From contig JABHEX010000226.1 of assembly GCA_018676385.1 (NCBI GenBank), positions 1-7,572 on the forward strand: a stretch of DNA of 7,572 bases, written 5' to 3'. The number at the start of each line of letters is the position of its first letter. Position 1 is the stretch's first letter. Below, piece after piece: positions 6,303 through 7,572 of this stretch. The notes under the pieces were generated by a model. That model saw nothing but the letters and a program-made list of their open reading frames with translations. It ran no database searches and had not been told where the DNA came from. This DNA is from Akkermansiaceae bacterium (GTDB taxonomy: Bacteria > Verrucomicrobiota > Verrucomicrobiia > Verrucomicrobiales > Akkermansiaceae). Position numbers and translations under genes: made by a program.

Positions 6303-7572
6303 ATGTCTCAAGATACCAACAGCAAGCCCCGCAACGACGGGGACCAACCCCGCCAAGGCGGAAACAACAATAACAACGCTAATCGCAACCGCAACAGGAA
6401 CCGTAATCGTAACAGAAACCGCAACCATCAGGGGCAAGACCAAGGAGGCCAGCGTCGCCAAGGTGGTGGCGGTGGCCAAAACCGCCGCCAAGGGGGCAAG
6501 AGGAATCGCAAACCTCAGCCACTCCCACTGACGCTGTGGGAGAAATTCCTAAAGGTCATCGGTCTCTATAAAGCACCCACGCGACCACCGCGCCGCAGAC
6601 CTGCCGCCAAGGGGGAGGCGCAAGGCAGCAAGAAGCCAGTCAAATCCAACACCCGCAATGCGCGTGGAAAAGGCAATCAAGCTCAGGACAAGGGGTCGAT
6701 TCAGGCCAAAGGACGCGGTGCCGGCGATAAGGGTAAGGATTTCCCTGTAGAAACTCCCCGCCTCTATCTCGGCAACCTATCCTACGATGCAAGTGAACAA
6801 GACCTCGAGGACCTGTTTAAAGGCATCGGTACGGTTAACAGCGTAGAGATCATCTACAACCGCCACACCCATCGATCCAAAGGCTACGGGTTTTTGGAAA
6901 TGCTCAGCACGGAAGAGGCGAAGCGCGCCGTCGCCGAGCTTCACGATAAAGAATTCATGGGCCGCAACCTCATCGTCAACGGCGCCAAGGCTAAGCCGAC
7001 TGAAGAGCGTGCACCACGTGAACCACGTGAGGACATACCTCAGGAAAAAAAAACACGTGACCGCAAACCAGCCAAGCAAGGTAGAGACAACCGCAACAAC
7101 AGCGGATCTCGACTCCTTTTAGGCAACGTCTCCATAGATGCTGACGAAAGCTCTATCGAGGAGCTGTTTAAGGGCATCGGCAACGTGCGCCGCGTGGAGC
7201 TAAAATACAATAAAGAGACACACAAGCCAGAAGGCTCGGGTTTCATCGACATGCAGAAATCAGAAGACGCTCAGCGCGCTGTTGAAGTGCTTCACGACCA
7301 ACCGTTCATGGGACGCAAGCTAGTCGTTTCAACTGAGCAAGCTAAAGCAGAGGAACAGCCCGTTGCAGCTGGCGAGCCAGAGACAGTTGCCAAAACAGAG
7401 GAAGCACCCGTAGAGGAAGCACCCGTAGAGGAAGCACCCGTAGAGGAAGCACCCGTAGAGGAAGCAACCGCAGAGGAAGCAACCGCAGAGGAAGCAACCG
7501 CAGAGGAAGCAACCGCAGAGGAAGCAACCGCAGAGGAAGCAACCGCAGAGGACAAACCCGCAGTAGCTGCCG
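6303..7572 (+). CDS. Two-RRM RNA-binding protein with Asn-Arg-rich N-terminus and Glu-rich repeat tail, 3' end beyond the window
   Basis: The frame is open for 423 codons to the right edge. Residues 1-150 are basic and probably disordered, with an alternating Asn-Arg run (27-41), Gly-rich RRQGG patches (50-66) and one hydrophobic stretch, LTLWEKFLKVIGLY (76-89). RRM1 spans about 153-228, with RNP2 LYLGNL (154-159) and RNP1 KGYGFLEM (193-200). A charged linker (229-269) leads to RRM2, about 270-344, with RNP2 LLLGNV (271-276) and a weakened RNP1 EGSGFIDM (310-317). From 366 on, the acidic repeats EEAPV and EEATA follow. RRM proteins bind single-stranded RNA; a role in mRNA handling or cold response is likely but not shown. 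An in-frame TGA at 6252 and no other ATG after it fix the start at 6303; no Shine-Dalgarno sequence is present. Most bacterial RRM proteins carry one RRM in about 100 residues, so this layout is unusual. Confidence 0.9.
   Translation, partial: MSQDTNSKPRNDGDQPRQGGNNNNNANRNRNRNRNRNRNRNHQGQDQGGQRRQGGGGGQNRRQGGKRNRKPQPLPLTLWEKFLKVIGLYKAPTRPPRRRPAAKGEAQGSKKPVKSNTRNARGKGNQAQDKGSIQAKGRGAGDKGKDFPVETPRLYLGNLSYDASEQDLEDLFKGIGTVNSVEIIYNRHTHRSKGYGFLEMLSTEEAKRAVAELHDKEFMGRNLIVNGAKAKPTEERAPREPREDIPQEKKTRDRKPAKQGRDNRNNSGSRLLLGNVSIDADESSIEELFKGIGNVRRVELKYNKETHKPEGSGFIDMQKSEDAQRAVEVLHDQPFMGRKLVVSTEQAKAEEQPVAAGEPETVAKTEEAPVEEAPVEEAPVEEAPVEEATAEEATAEEATAEEATAEEATAEEATAEDKPAVAA
6381..6425 (+). repeat. Asn-Arg alternating codon run
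   Basis: Fifteen codons alternate Asn and Arg without a break (residues 27-41). Asparagine uses AAC and AAT, and arginine uses CGC, CGT, AGG and AGA, so the dipeptide is kept while the codons differ. This suggests that the peptide pattern is maintained by selection rather than by recent slippage. A basic run like this should bind RNA non-specifically. Confidence 0.85.
7398..7562 (+). repeat. In-frame 15-bp tandem repeat (EEAPV x4, EEATA x6)
   Basis: Ten contiguous 15-bp units lie in the RNA-binding protein gene. Four identical GAGGAAGCACCCGTA units (7398-7457) are followed by six identical GAGGAAGCAACCGCA units (7458-7547) and one diverged unit encoding EDKPA (7548-7562). Units within each block are identical at every base, which points to recent expansion by slippage or unequal recombination. 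Unit length is a multiple of three, so copy-number changes keep the frame. The encoded tail is strongly acidic. There are no spacers, so it is not a CRISPR array. The tract may continue past the edge. Confidence 0.95.

Noticed and set aside
5855..6373. Plus-strand frame of 172 codons over the intergenic region
   Set aside because: It starts antisense to the carboxypeptidase homologue and ends out of frame inside the RNA-binding protein; no domain or composition signal.
5955..6491. Minus-strand frame of 178 codons crossing the intergenic region
   Set aside because: Its hydrophobic Ala/Val-rich N-terminus is just the antisense of the Asn-Arg codon run of the RNA-binding protein gene, and the rest matches no family style.
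7292..7555. Minus-strand frames with AVASS/TGASS or LPLRL repeats
   Set aside because: They are antisense readings of the 15-bp tandem repeat; the plus frame has two RRMs and is clearly the coding one.
7398..7562. CRISPR-like array
   Set aside because: The 15-bp units touch each other with no spacers and lie in frame within a coding region.

Overview
The window looks like chromosomal housekeeping sequence from a Gram-negative-type bacterium of moderate GC. I lean towards Verrucomicrobiota. The reasons are a CPBP protease resembling the subgroup found in exosortase/PEP-CTERM genomes, a phosphofructokinase with the Gly/Lys signature of the group III clade, a bacterial two-RRM protein with Asn-Arg-rich and Glu-rich tails, and start codons that almost all lack a Shine-Dalgarno sequence. 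This assignment is an inference from protein style, not from a marker gene.

Positions 1 to about 5871 hold six genes, all on the minus strand. In transcription order they are a penicillin-binding-protein-type D-Ala-D-Ala carboxypeptidase homologue (S11 family), 6-phosphofructokinase, an Lrp/AsnC regulator, a class I/II aminotransferase, a CPBP intramembrane protease, and a glutamine-dependent NAD+ synthetase whose 3' end runs off the left edge. The first five are separated by only 13 to 21 nt, as in an operon. NadE follows after a 93-nt gap containing a small hairpin. The regulator and aminotransferase form a pair like alaR-alaT of Bacillus subtilis. The rest joins cell-wall maturation, glycolysis, NAD+ synthesis and membrane proteolysis, with no obvious single pathway.

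Positions 5872 to 6302 form a 431-nt divergent intergenic region with several short hairpins and no convincing gene. It should hold the promoters of the minus-strand operon and of the plus-strand gene.

From 6303 to the right edge, on the plus strand, lies an open-ended gene for an RNA-binding protein with a basic, disordered N-terminus containing an (Asn-Arg)n run, two RRM domains from an internal duplication, and a C-terminal tail of perfect 15-bp repeats encoding EEAPV and EEATA.

The points most worth a second look are the S11 carboxypeptidase homologue in which the catalytic SxxK lysine is read as methionine, the two-RRM protein with opposite-charge tails and a degenerate second RRM, the structured region ahead of it, and the mixed ATP/PPi signature of the phosphofructokinase. 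I did not find a clearly new defence or mobile system.
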